From: Mesorhizobium sp. YIM 152430
Lineage (GTDB): Bacteria > Pseudomonadota > Alphaproteobacteria > Rhizobiales > Rhizobiaceae
Assembly: GCF_029210365.1 (NCBI RefSeq)
Contig: NZ_JARGES010000043.1
Coordinates: 62,001 to 126,000 of the forward strand
Length of the DNA: 64,000 bases
Direction of reading: 5' to 3'
Under the pieces are notes generated by a model that ran no database searches, was not told the DNA's origin, and worked only from the letters and a program-made list of their open reading frames with translations. A program made the translations under genes and the position numbers. Shown here one piece after another: positions 55,688 through 63,682 of this stretch; position 1 is the first letter of the stretch; every line of letters starts with the position of its first letter.

Positions 55688-56041
55688 TCAGCGCTCGATG
55701 AAGGCTTCGAACCCGCCATAGATGAAGCGCTTGCCGTCAAACTGCATGTTTTCCATCGCAGGCTTCATGCGCGGGTCCTCGAACACCTTCTTCATCACCT
55801 CGTCGCGCCTGGCCTTGTCGGGATAGGTCGCCCAGGCGAAGACCACGATCTCGTCGTCCTTGGCCTGCACGGCGCGCGGGAACGAGGTCAGTTCGCCATA
55901 GGGCACGTCGTCGGCCAGACATTCGACATAGCCGGTCGCGCCATGCTCCAGCCAGACATCTGCCGAAACGCGTGCATGTTTCTTGTAGGTTTCGAGATTG
56001 GCCTTCGGGACGGAAAGCAGGAATCCATCGACATAGCTCAT
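55688..56041 (-). CDS. DUF1428 domain-containing protein
   Basis: A 117-residue dimeric alpha/beta-barrel-like protein of unknown function. MSYVDGFLLSVPKANLETYKKHA at the N-terminus, EIVVFAWATYPDKARRDEVMKKVFEDPRM in the centre and FDGKRFIYGGFEAFIE at the C-terminus are family blocks. The domain covers the whole protein. It is the first gene of a two-gene unit with the VOC protein and carries an ECF42-type promoter 34 bases before its start. Confidence 0.9.
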   Translation of the reverse strand: MSYVDGFLLSVPKANLETYKKHARVSADVWLEHGATGYVECLADDVPYGELTSFPRAVQAKDDEIVVFAWATYPDKARRDEVMKKVFEDPRMKPAMENMQFDGKRFIYGGFEAFIER

Positions 56042-56075
56042 GGGAAGTCTCCTTTTCGGGTTGGTTCGGCACTAT

Positions 56076-56102
56076 GACGAACGGCGGTCGACCGTGCCGA
56101 CA
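56076..56102 (-). promoter_or_regulatory. Candidate ECF42 promoter of DUF1428-VOC
   Basis: On the minus strand TGTCGG (56097-56102), a 17-base spacer and CGTC (56076-56079). The -10 element ends 34 bases before the start codon. Identical elements and spacing precede the SRPBCC and YciI genes. Confidence 0.65.
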
Positions 56103-56194
56103 TCGCGATGGCGAAAAACTTCGCCCATGCCGGGGCAGGCGGTACGGAACCGGGTGGCGACGCAGCGATTGTACAGCCGCGATTGGAGAAATGA

Positions 56195-57808
56195 ATGCGC
56201 GCAAGCGGAAAATTGCTGGCCCTCGGCGCGGCCCTCGTCACGGCCGCCGCCCTGCGCCGCGCATTCAGCTTGCCGCAGCGCGCCCTGCCCGCGCCGGCGC
56301 CGGCGCTCGACCTGTCCGACACGACGCTTGCCCGCATGACGCGCCCGGCGGTCGAGGCCCACCGCGGATTTTCCGGTGTCCATCTGCTCGCCGACGGCTC
56401 GGAAGCCTTCGCCACCCGCATGTCGCTCGCACGCCAGGCCGAAAAGACGCTCGACCTGCAATATTACATCTGGCGCGGCGACCGCACCGGCACCATGCTT
56501 CTGGAAGAGGTGCTCGACGCCGCCGAGCGCGGCGTTCGCGTGCGGCTTCTCCTCGACGACAACGGCATCGACGGGCTCGACCAGGTGCTGTTCGCGCTCG
56601 ACCGGCATCCGCGCGTGGAGGTGCGGCTGTTCAATCCCTTTCCCCTCCGCTGGCCCAAGGTGCTGGGCTACCTCTTCGATTTCCAGCGCCTGAACCGGCG
56701 GATGCACAACAAGAGCTTCACCGTCGACGGACAGGCGACCGTGATCGGCGGCCGCAATATCGGCGACGAATATTTCGGCGTCGCCGACGGTCCGCTCTTC
56801 GCCGATCTCGACGTGCTCGCCATCGGCCCGGTCGTCGGCGAGGTTGCGGCGCAATTCGAGGATTACTGGAATGCCGCGTCATCCTTTCCCGCGCGGCTGC
56901 TTCTGCGCCGGGTCGGGCCGCGTCATCTGCGACGGTTGCGCAGGCGCAGTTCCATCGTCGAGCGCGATCCGACCGCGCGGCGCTTCCTGAAGGCGGTCCG
57001 CGACCTCGAAATCGTGCGCCAGCTCGCCGAGGCGCGACTGCCGATGGAATGGGCGAAGGTGACGCTTCTGCACGACGACCCCGGCAAGGCGCTCGGCCAT
57101 CGCAGGAAGGGCGCGGGCGGCGAGGTGCGGCTTTCCGGTCTGCTTGAAAACGCGATCGGCGCGCCGAAGCGCGAACTCGCCATCATCGCGGGATACTTCG
57201 TGCCCGGAAAGCGCGGCGTCGCCAATCTGCGTGCCTTGCGTGCCCGCGGCGTCAAGGTCTCGATTCTCACCAACGCCTATGAGGCGACGGATGTCGGCGC
57301 GGTCCATGCCGGCTATGCGCCTTATCGGCGGCAATTGCTGCGCGCCGGGGTCCGGCTGTATGAAATGTGCGACAGCTCCCGCCGCGCTCCATCGCGCAAG
57401 GAACGCCGCAAGGGTTCCCGGCTCGGCGTCTCGAGCCGCCTGCGCGGCTCCGGAAGCAGTTCGGCATCTGCCCTTCGCGCCGGGGCGTCGACCCTCCACG
57501 CCAAGACCTTCGCGGTCGACCGCGAGCGGCTGTTCGTCGGCTCGTTCAATTTCGATCCGCGCTCGATCGATCTGAACACGGAGATGGGCATCGTGATCGA
57601 TTCGCCGACGCTGGCCGGCCTCGTCGCCGACGCTTTCGACGACGTGGTGCCGGACAATGCCTATGAGGTGGCGTTGTCCGACCGTCGCGGACTGGTCTGG
57701 AAACGCCCGGACCTGTCGACACCGCTCCGGCGCGAGCCCGGCATGGGGCTGCGCGACCGGCTGGCGATCGGCATCCTGAAGCGTCTGCGCATCGAATGGC
57801 TGTTGTAG
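56195..57808 (+). CDS. Phospholipase D / cardiolipin synthase-like protein
   Basis: A 537-residue protein with an N-terminal hydrophobic segment (LLALGAALVTAAALRRAF), probably an anchor or signal. It has two HKD motifs: HNKSFTVDGQATVIGGRNIGDEYF (His171) and HAKTFAVDRERLFVGSFNFDPRS (His435). This pairing marks the PLD superfamily, which hydrolyses or transfers phosphatidyl groups. The YclP/PssA/Cls type cannot be fixed. It lies on the opposite strand to its ECF42-linked neighbours, lacks their promoter, and converges with the SRPBCC gene. Confidence 0.9.
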   Translation: MRASGKLLALGAALVTAAALRRAFSLPQRALPAPAPALDLSDTTLARMTRPAVEAHRGFSGVHLLADGSEAFATRMSLARQAEKTLDLQYYIWRGDRTGTMLLEEVLDAAERGVRVRLLLDDNGIDGLDQVLFALDRHPRVEVRLFNPFPLRWPKVLGYLFDFQRLNRRMHNKSFTVDGQATVIGGRNIGDEYFGVADGPLFADLDVLAIGPVVGEVAAQFEDYWNAASSFPARLLLRRVGPRHLRRLRRRSSIVERDPTARRFLKAVRDLEIVRQLAEARLPMEWAKVTLLHDDPGKALGHRRKGAGGEVRLSGLLENAIGAPKRELAIIAGYFVPGKRGVANLRALRARGVKVSILTNAYEATDVGAVHAGYAPYRRQLLRAGVRLYEMCDSSRRAPSRKERRKGSRLGVSSRLRGSGSSSASALRAGASTLHAKTFAVDRERLFVGSFNFDPRSIDLNTEMGIVIDSPTLAGLVADAFDDVVPDNAYEVALSDRRGLVWKRPDLSTPLRREPGMGLRDRLAIGILKRLRIEWLL

Positions 57809-57809
57809 G

Positions 57810-58286
57810 TCAGAGTGTTTTGGCGAGCGCCTCGAGCTGGTCGGCGCAAATGCCCCAGCCCTCGTGGAAACCCATCTTCTCATGGGTCTCCTTGTCTTCG
57901 GCCCGCCAATGGCGCGCCCGCGCCGTGTAGCGTGTCCGGCCACCCTCATCGGCCAACGTGACGATGCCGGTGAAGAACGGCTTTTGCGACGGCACCCAGC
58001 CTTGCGTATAGGCATCGGTGAAGACGATCTTCTCGTTCGGCACGATCTCCAGATAGACGCCGTCATTGGGATATTCGTTTCCGTCCGGGTCGCGCATGAC
58101 GATGAAGGACCGCCCGCCCGGACGGACGTCGACCTCGGCCTTCGCAATCGTCCACGGCGCCGGAACGAACCATTTCGGCAGGAGGTCGGCGTCGGTCCAG
58201 CAGCGGAAGAGCTTGTCGCGCGGCGCGGCGAGAAGGCGGGTGAGGACGAGTTCGTGTTCGGTTTCGGCTTTGGGTTCCGGGGTCAT
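57810..58286 (-). CDS. SRPBCC (AHSA1/START-like) family protein
   Basis: A 158-residue ligand-pocket protein. ELVLTRLLAAPRDKLFRCWTDADLLPKWFVPAPWTIAKAEVDVRPGGRSFIVMRDPDGNEYPNDGVYLEIVPNEKIVFTDAY is the AHSA1-type N-terminal half; the C-terminus ends MGFHEGWGICADQLEALAKTL. The ligand is unknown. Such proteins are common ECF42 regulon members. The ATG at 58286 has a GGAGA ribosome-binding site; an upstream frame to 58349 is rejected because it covers the promoter. Confidence 0.9.
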   Translation of the reverse strand: MTPEPKAETEHELVLTRLLAAPRDKLFRCWTDADLLPKWFVPAPWTIAKAEVDVRPGGRSFIVMRDPDGNEYPNDGVYLEIVPNEKIVFTDAYTQGWVPSQKPFFTGIVTLADEGGRTRYTARARHWRAEDKETHEKMGFHEGWGICADQLEALAKTL

Positions 58287-58316
58287 GGCGATCTCCTTCG
58301 TGGTGTCTGGTCCAAG

Positions 58317-58343
58317 GACGTTTCGACGCCGCCGGAACCGACA
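58317..58343 (-). promoter_or_regulatory. Candidate ECF42 promoter of the SRPBCC gene
   Basis: On the minus strand TGTCGG (58338-58343), a 17-base spacer and CGTC (58317-58320), ending 30 bases before the start codon. It also lies between the sigma gene stop (58360) and the SRPBCC start, so it makes SRPBCC a separate unit. Confidence 0.65.
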
Positions 58344-58359
58344 TGGCAAACCGAAAAAA

Positions 58360-59607
58360 CTAGCCGGCCTGCGCCTGCATCCGGTCGAGATGGCTGCGGA
58401 TATGGGCGGCCTCGGCCGGATTGCGCGCGAGCGCGATGGCGCGGTCGAACGCCTCGCGCGCCTCGCGGCAGCGGCCGAGTTCGAGAAGCAGCCCGCCGCG
58501 CAGGCCGTGATAGTTGAAATAGCCCGCCAGCCGGTCGCCGAGCGGCTCGATCAGCTCGAGCGCGGCCTGCGGACCGTCCATCTTCGCCACCGCGACGGCC
58601 CTGTTGAGCGTGACGACCGGCGATGGTTCGATACGCTCCAGTATCCGGTAGAGAAGTTCGATCTCTCGCCAGTCGGTTTCCCCGGCCGTCGTCGCGCGCG
58701 CGTGGAGCGCGGCGATTGCCGCCTGGATCTGGTAGCTTCCGGGCTGGCGGTGCCGGAACGCCTTGTCCACGAGCGCCAGCCCCTCGCCGATCATCTTGGC
58801 GTTCCAGCGCGAACGGTCCTGATCGTCGAGAAGGACGATTCCGCCCGCCCCATCGATTCGCGCGGCGGCACGCGACTGCTGAAGCAGCATCAGCGCCAGC
58901 AGCCCCATGATTTCCGGCTCGGTCGGGAAGATGCGCAGCAGCAGCCGGCCGAGCCGGATCGCTTCCTCGCACAGAACGGACGCCGCTTCGCTCGCGCCCG
59001 GCCGGGAGGAATAACCTTCGTTGAAGACGAGATAGATCATCGCCGCGACCGCGCCGACACGGCTCGACCGCGCGACGGCGTCCGGCGTCTCGAACTGGCG
59101 GCCCGACGCGGCGATCTTCGCCTTGGCGCGGGTGATCCGCTGTTCCATCGCCGCTTCCGAGACGAGGAAGGCGCGCGCGATCTGCGGCACGGTGAGGCCC
59201 GAGACGATGCGCAGCGCCAGCGCCACCTGATGCTCGGCCGGCAGCGCCGGGTCGGAGCACACGAAAAGCAGGCGCAATATGTCGTCGCGATAGTCGCCAT
59301 GGTCGATCCGGTCGGCAAGCGGCGTCTCGACGTCGTCGAGATCGGACAGCACCGGCTCTTCAGGCAGCGCAACGAGGCGCTTGTCGCGCCGCACCGCGTC
59401 GATGCCGACATTGCGCCCGACGAAGATCAGCCACGCGGCCGGATCGCGTGGGGCGCCGTTCTTCGGCCAGTTCTTCAGCGCCCTCAGACACGCCTCCTGA
59501 AACGCCTCTTCCGCGCGGTCGAGGTCGCGGAAATAGCGCAAGAGAGCGCCGACCGCCTGCGGGCGGGCGGCGGATATGAGCGTTTCGAGGGCGCGGGCGT
59601 CGGTCAT
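58360..59607 (-). CDS. ECF42-type sigma factor with a TPR-like C-terminal extension
   Basis: A 415-residue sigma factor. Region 2 is at about residues 15-85 (AVGALLRYFRDLDRAEEAFQEACLRALKNWPKNGAPRDPAAWLIFVGRNVGIDAVRRDK). Region 4 is at about 115-165 (VALALRIVSGLTVPQIARAFLVSEAAMEQRITRAKAKI). A C-terminal extension of about 230 residues, with helical TPR/DUF6596 character, contains LVFNEGYSS, NRAVAVAKMDGPQAALELIE and AFDRAIALARNPAEAAHIRSHLDRM. ECF42 factors have this architecture and have no separate anti-sigma factor. It is coupled to the YciI gene by an ATGA overlap. Confidence 0.9.
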   Translation of the reverse strand: MTDARALETLISAARPQAVGALLRYFRDLDRAEEAFQEACLRALKNWPKNGAPRDPAAWLIFVGRNVGIDAVRRDKRLVALPEEPVLSDLDDVETPLADRIDHGDYRDDILRLLFVCSDPALPAEHQVALALRIVSGLTVPQIARAFLVSEAAMEQRITRAKAKIAASGRQFETPDAVARSSRVGAVAAMIYLVFNEGYSSRPGASEAASVLCEEAIRLGRLLLRIFPTEPEIMGLLALMLLQQSRAAARIDGAGGIVLLDDQDRSRWNAKMIGEGLALVDKAFRHRQPGSYQIQAAIAALHARATTAGETDWREIELLYRILERIEPSPVVTLNRAVAVAKMDGPQAALELIEPLGDRLAGYFNYHGLRGGLLLELGRCREAREAFDRAIALARNPAEAAHIRSHLDRMQAQAG

Positions 59608-59987
59608 GAAGCGTGCATGTCCTTGTCCCGCTCGCGCATGTAGCCGACCGGGCGGATTTCATAGGAGCCGCCGCCGGGATTGGCTTCGGCGAGGTCCTTC
59701 GAGAAGGCGAGCGCCTCATCGAGATTGTCGAAATCGACGAGATAGAAGCCGAGGAACTGTTCCTTGGTCTCGGCGAACGGGCCATCGATGACGAGCGGTT
59801 CGCCGCCAGCCTTGCGCAGCGTCGTGGCCGCCGTCGTCGGCAGCAGCCGCGCGACCGGGCCGAGCCTGCCGGACCGCTCGACCGGCTGGAGCACGGCGTC
59901 GAGGCGCGCCATGACGGCGTCGTCCTCTTCCTTGGTCCACTGGCCGACCGTGTCTTCGTGGTTGTAACAAAGAATGGCGTAGAGCAT
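59604..59987 (-). CDS. YciI/DGPF family protein, ECF42 partner
   Basis: A 127-residue YCII-related protein with the DGPF motif in VIDGPFAETKEQFLGFYLVDFDNLDEALAFSKDLAEANPGGGSYEIRPV. MLYAILCYNHEDTVGQWTKEEDDAVMARLDAV is the N-terminal half. DGPF proteins are the standard genomic partner of ECF42 sigma factors; their chemistry is unknown. It precedes the sigma gene and shares its promoter, so the sigma factor probably controls itself. Confidence 0.9.
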   Translation of the reverse strand: MLYAILCYNHEDTVGQWTKEEDDAVMARLDAVLQPVERSGRLGPVARLLPTTAATTLRKAGGEPLVIDGPFAETKEQFLGFYLVDFDNLDEALAFSKDLAEANPGGGSYEIRPVGYMRERDKDMHAS

Positions 59988-60014
59988 GTCCTGGCCTCGC
60001 GCGCTTGATCAAAA

Positions 60015-60041
60015 GACGAACGACGACAGGCGTAGCCGACA
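60015..60041 (-). promoter_or_regulatory. Candidate ECF42 promoter of the YciI-sigma unit
   Basis: On the minus strand TGTCGG (60036-60041), a 17-base spacer and CGTC (60015-60018), ending 27 bases before the YciI start codon. It sits after the rpsP terminator, so the unit is independent of the ribosomal operon. Confidence 0.68.
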
Positions 60042-60087
60042 GATTTCGCTGCGGCAATTTCGAAAAAATGCGCGGCCGCGCAAACAA

Positions 60088-60116
60088 AAGCCCCGCCGGC
60101 GAAACCGGCGGAGCTT
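60088..60116 (-). terminator. Rho-independent terminator of rpsP
   Basis: Core stem CCGCCGG / CCGGCGG with loop CGAAA, extended by outer A-T and G-C pairs after one mismatch. On the minus strand it is followed by TTTTGTTTG. It lies 24 bases after the rpsP stop. Confidence 0.88.
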
Positions 60117-60139
60117 GGGCGACTTCCTGAAACCAGATC

Positions 60140-60568
60140 TTACGAAGCGGCTTCTTCCGAAGTCTCCTCAGTGGCCGGAGCGTTGGCAGCCTCGGCTGCG
60201 GCAGCCTCGTCGGCAGCCTTCTTGGCGGCGGCGTCTTCCTCGGCCTTCTTCTGGGCGGCGACGCGCTCCTGAGCCTTCTGGCCCGGCTCGGCCTTCTTCG
60301 GGTTGTTGCGGGCTTCGCGCTTGACGATGCCGGCCTGGTCGAGGAAGCGCAGCACACGGTCGGTCGGCTGGGCGCCGTGGTCGAGCCAATGCTGGATGCG
60401 CTCGTTGTTGAGCTTCACGCGTTCGCCATCCTTGGGCAGCGTCGGGTTCCACGAACCGACCTGCTCGATGAAGCGGCCGTCGCGCGGCGCGCGAACGTCG
60501 GCGATGACGACATGGTAATAGGGGCGCTTCTTGGAGCCCGCGCGGGACAGACGAATCTTCAGTGCCAT
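60140..60568 (-). CDS. rpsP: 30S ribosomal protein S16, with Ala/Glu/Lys-rich tail
   Basis: A 142-residue small-subunit protein. The S16 fold is residues 1-80 ([79 protein letters not shown]). The last 60 residues are a low-complexity charged tail ([34 protein letters not shown]), a usual feature of Rhizobiales S16 and probably disordered. The next downstream genes are not rimM-trmD-rplS, which normally follow. It is 24 bases after chorismate mutase. Confidence 0.97.
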   Translation of the reverse strand: MALKIRLSRAGSKKRPYYHVVIADVRAPRDGRFIEQVGSWNPTLPKDGERVKLNNERIQHWLDHGAQPTDRVLRFLDQAGIVKREARNNPKKAEPGQKAQERVAAQKKAEEDAAAKKAADEAAAAEAANAPATEETSEEAAS

Positions 60569-60592
60569 TTCAGTTCTCCTGGAAAAGTGGTC

Positions 60593-60910
60593 TCAAGCGT
60601 TTTCGTGTTTCTCAGAGGCGATCGCCTCGTGATGGCGGATGACTTCGCGGACGATGAAGTTCAAAAACTTCTCCGCGAAATCGGGGTCGAGATTGGCGTC
60701 GTCGGCAAGCCGGCGCAGCCTTTCGATCTGGGTTTTCTCGCGCGCCGGGTCGGCCGGCGGCAGGCCGTGCTCGGCCTTCAGCCTGCCCACCGCCTGCGTG
60801 CAGCGGAAGCGCTCGGCGAGCATGTGGATCAGCGCGGCATCGATATTGTCGATCGAGGCGCGGTAGCCGGCGAGGAGGTCGCGCGCCCGCGCGGCGTCGT
60901 CTTGCGTCAT
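60593..60910 (-). CDS. Chorismate mutase (AroQ class)
   Basis: A 105-residue helical enzyme that rearranges chorismate to prephenate for phenylalanine and tyrosine. RARDLLAGYRASIDNIDAALIHMLAERFRCTQAVGRLKAEHGLPPADPAREKTQIERLRRLADDANLDPDFAEKFLNFIVREVIRHHEAI is the AroQ fold, with its conserved Arg, Lys, Glu and Gln. The ATG at 60910 has GAGGA five bases before it. A GTG at 60922 overlaps the ffh stop and is the alternative. The place between ffh and rpsP is conserved in Rhizobiales. Confidence 0.93.
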   Translation of the reverse strand: MTQDDAARARDLLAGYRASIDNIDAALIHMLAERFRCTQAVGRLKAEHGLPPADPAREKTQIERLRRLADDANLDPDFAEKFLNFIVREVIRHHEAIASEKHENA

Positions 60911-60918
60911 GATCGTCC

Positions 60919-62478
60919 TCACTTCTTCTTCGGCAGGCCCGGAAGGCCGCCGAGCCCCGGAAGGCCACCGCCGCCCAGACCCGGCAACCCGCCCGGCAGG
61001 CCCTTGCCGAGACCGGAAGCCTGAACCTGTTTCTGCAAGGCTTCGAGCTGCTTGGGGTCCATCTTCGACAGATCCGGCATTCCGCCGCCCCCAAGACCGC
61101 CGAGGCCGCCCATGCCCCCAAGACCCATCTTGGAGGCCATGCCGCCCATCAGGCCGCGCATCATGCCGCCGCCCTTGCCCTTGCCGCCCATGGCTTTCAT
61201 CATGTCGGCCATCTGGCGGTGCATCTTGAGAAGCTTGTTGATCGCGGCGGCATCGGTGCCCGAGCCGGCGGCGATGCGCTTCTTGCGCGAATGCTTCAAG
61301 AGGTCGGGATTGGAGCGTTCGGCCTTCGTCATCGACTGGATGATGGCGATCTGGCGCGCGAAGGTCTTGTCGTCGAAACCGGCGGTCGCGATCTGGTCCT
61401 TCATCTTGCTCATGCCGGGCATCATGCCCATGATCCCGCCCATGCCGCCCATCTTCTGCATCTGGCGAAGCTGGTCGGCGAGGTCGTCGAGGTCGAACTT
61501 GCCGGCCTGCATCTTCCTGGCCATCGCCTGCGCCTTTTCGGCGTCGATGGTCTCGGATGCGCGCTCGACGAGCGAGACGATGTCGCCCATGCCCAGGATG
61601 CGGTCGGCGATGCGCTTGGGGTAGAACTCCTCCAGCGCATCCATCTTTTCGCCGGTGCCGATCAGCTTGATCGGCTTGCCGGTGACGGCGCGCATGGACA
61701 GGGCCGCGCCGCCGCGCCCGTCGCCGTCCATGCGGGTCAGAACGAGGCCGGTGATGCCGACGCGCTGGTCGAAATTCTGCGCCAGGTTGACGGCGTCCTG
61801 GCCGGTTAGCGAATCCGCGACCAGCAGGATTTCGTGCGGCTTGGCGACGGCCTTGATCTCGGCCATCTCCGCCATCAGCGGCTCGTCGATATGGGTGCGG
61901 CCGGCGGTGTCGAGGATGACGACGTCATGACCGCCGAGCCTTGCCGCCTGCACGGCGCGCCGCGCGATGTCGACCGGCGACTGGCCGCTAACGATCGGCA
62001 GAGTGGGAACTTGAGTCTGCTCGCCGAGCTGGCGCAACTGCTCCTGCGCGGCCGGGCGGCGCGTGTCCAGCGAGGCCATCAGGATCTTCTTGCCCTGGCG
62101 CGCGGTCATCCGCTTGGCGATCTTGGCCGAGGTCGTCGTCTTGCCCGAGCCCTGCAAGCCGACCATCATGATGACGACCGGCGCCGGCGCGTTCAGATCG
62201 ATGGTCGCGCCTTCCGCGCCCAGCATCTCGACCAGTTCGTCATGGACGATCTTGACGACCATCTGGCCGGGCTTGATCGACTTCAGCACTTCCGCGCCAA
62301 CGGCCTTCGCCTTGACCTTGTCGGTGAAGGAACGGACGACCTCGAGCGCGACGTCCGCCTCGATCAGCGCACGGCGAACCTCGCGCAGCGCCGCCGAGAC
62401 ATCCGCCTCGGAAAGCGCGCCGCGGCCCGTCAGGCCGTTCAGGATGGAGCCGAGCCGCTCCTGAAGTGATTCAAACAT
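60919..62478 (-). CDS. ffh: Signal recognition particle protein Ffh (SRP54)
   Basis: A 519-residue GTPase that binds 4.5S RNA and signal peptides. The N domain is about residues 1-90, and the G domain has the P-loop GLQGSGKTTTSAKIA (107-121), DTAGRTH and TRMDGDGRGGAALS. The methionine-rich M domain is about 300-430 (GGMGGIMGMMPGMSKMKDQ...). The C-terminal tail is an unusual Gly/Leu/Pro-rich repeat (GLGGMGGLGGLGGGGMPDL..., GLPGLGGGGLPGLGGLPGLPKKK) ending in lysines. It heads ffh-chorismate mutase-rpsP. Confidence 0.97.
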   Translation of the reverse strand: MFESLQERLGSILNGLTGRGALSEADVSAALREVRRALIEADVALEVVRSFTDKVKAKAVGAEVLKSIKPGQMVVKIVHDELVEMLGAEGATIDLNAPAPVVIMMVGLQGSGKTTTSAKIAKRMTARQGKKILMASLDTRRPAAQEQLRQLGEQTQVPTLPIVSGQSPVDIARRAVQAARLGGHDVVILDTAGRTHIDEPLMAEMAEIKAVAKPHEILLVADSLTGQDAVNLAQNFDQRVGITGLVLTRMDGDGRGGAALSMRAVTGKPIKLIGTGEKMDALEEFYPKRIADRILGMGDIVSLVERASETIDAEKAQAMARKMQAGKFDLDDLADQLRQMQKMGGMGGIMGMMPGMSKMKDQIATAGFDDKTFARQIAIIQSMTKAERSNPDLLKHSRKKRIAAGSGTDAAAINKLLKMHRQMADMMKAMGGKGKGGGMMRGLMGGMASKMGLGGMGGLGGLGGGGMPDLSKMDPKQLEALQKQVQASGLGKGLPGGLPGLGGGGLPGLGGLPGLPKKK

Positions 62479-62792
62479 CCGCCGTCCTTCATGTCTCGTG
62501 CATCATCGCCCGAGAGGTAATGCGTGCCGCGGCAAATCCCAACGGTCCAAAGCGGAACGACACCCGGGGGCGCATGGCGCTGCCGGGTGTTGACCTCCGG
62601 GATCGGCCTTTTCTCAAGGAAAAGTGTCCTGGTCGGCTGCTCGGAGTGGTCACTCGTCGCGGAAACTGGCGGCTTTTGACCGCAAAAATGCGACGGAGTC
62701 AAGGCAGGCGCTCTCTCCATCGTGAAGTGCAGCCCATGGACGCGGGTGACGGCGGACCTAGGTTAAGCGTGACCATTCGAAGGAGGTCGATC
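62479..62792. other. 314-base divergent region, ffh and DUF6152 genes
   Basis: This gap carries the ffh promoter (minus) and the DUF6152 promoter (plus). Several open frames cross it, but they are extensions of flanking genes. A plus-strand TTGACC (about 62588) is a possible -35 box, though no good -10 follows. An AGGAGG ribosome-binding site lies just before 62793. No palindrome or terminator was recognised. Confidence 0.5.
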
Positions 62793-63176
62793 ATGCGACA
62801 CTCATTCCTGCGTGCCTGCATCCTCGCAGGCGCCCTTGCGGCGGGCGCGATCCCGCCCGCCATCGCCCATCACGGCTGGTCCTGGGCCGAAGAGGAATTC
62901 TCCGAACTCACCGGGACGGTCCGTTCCGTCTTCGTCGGCAATCCTCATGCGCGGCTGGAACTCGAAGTCGAGGGCGAGGTCTGGACGGTCGAACTCGCTC
63001 CGCCCGCGGCCACGGCGCGTTCGGGCTTCACCGAAGAGGCCGTGTCGACCGGCGATGAGGCGACCGTCGTCGGCCATCGCTCGCTCGATCCCGATAAGCG
63101 GGTGTTCAAGGCCGTCCGGGTCATCGTCGGCGAAGAGACCTATGACGTCTATCCGCGCAGGCTTCCGCCGGCCTGA
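62793..63176 (+). CDS. DUF6152 exported protein
   Basis: A 127-residue secreted protein with a signal peptide ending AIA-HHGW. The mature part has the HHGWSW start and FSELTGTVRSVFVGNPHARLELEVEGEVWTVELAPPAATARSGF, the DUF6152 core. The function is unknown; the two histidines near the mature N-terminus could bind a metal. The AGGAGG ribosome-binding site six bases before ATG is the strongest in the area. It is three bases before the DUF6644 gene. Confidence 0.85.
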   Translation: MRHSFLRACILAGALAAGAIPPAIAHHGWSWAEEEFSELTGTVRSVFVGNPHARLELEVEGEVWTVELAPPAATARSGFTEEAVSTGDEATVVGHRSLDPDKRVFKAVRVIVGEETYDVYPRRLPPA

Positions 63177-63179
63177 CGC

Positions 63180-63623
63180 GTGAAATTGCTTTCCGCACTG
63201 GAGACGCTCGCGCCCGTCGAGGCGCTGAAAGTCTCGTTCTACGCCTATCCGGTCGTGAATGGGCTGCACGTCCTGTCGGTCGGCACGCTGATCGTCTCGA
63301 TCCTGCTGCTGGACCTGCGCATCCTCGGTGCCTTCGCCAGCCTGCCGGAAGATGCGGCGATGCGCGTTTTCCGCCGCCTCGCGCTGACCGGCTTTGCCGG
63401 CGCCGTCCTGACCGGCCTGCCGATGTTCGCGATCCAGGCGACGACCTATGCCGCAAACCCCGCCTTTCGCATCAAGATGGCGCTTCTCTTCGTCGCCGGG
63501 ATCAATGCCGCGCTCTTCGCGATCCTGCGGTCGCCGCGCGCGGGACGCGGACTGGCGGCGCTCTCCCTCGTCCTTTGGCTCGGCGTTCTCTTCGCCGGCC
63601 GGTTCATCGGCTTCGTCGAATAG
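63180..63623 (+). CDS. DUF6644-like membrane protein
   Basis: A 147-residue protein with four predicted membrane helices (about residues 20-45, 63-82, 93-112 and 120-143). HVLSVGTLIVSILLLDLRILG and LTGLPMFAIQATTYAANPAFRIKM resemble DUF6644. Translation begins at GTG three bases after the DUF6152 stop. The two families are found as pairs and probably act together at the membrane, but the role is unknown. A histidine in helix 1 could bind heme or metal. Confidence 0.8.
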   Translation: MKLLSALETLAPVEALKVSFYAYPVVNGLHVLSVGTLIVSILLLDLRILGAFASLPEDAAMRVFRRLALTGFAGAVLTGLPMFAIQATTYAANPAFRIKMALLFVAGINAALFAILRSPRAGRGLAALSLVLWLGVLFAGRFIGFVE

Positions 63624-63626
63624 AAA

Positions 63627-63656
63627 AACGCCGCCCCGGCGAACCGGGACGGCGTT
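63627..63656. terminator. Bidirectional terminator, DUF6644 and minus-strand gene
   Basis: A 13-position stem with one C-A mismatch and loop CGAA. It is flanked by AAA on the left and TTTT on the right, so it can end both convergent transcripts. Confidence 0.85.
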
Positions 63657-63682
63657 TTGTCACAAAAGCGAAACGTGTCGCC

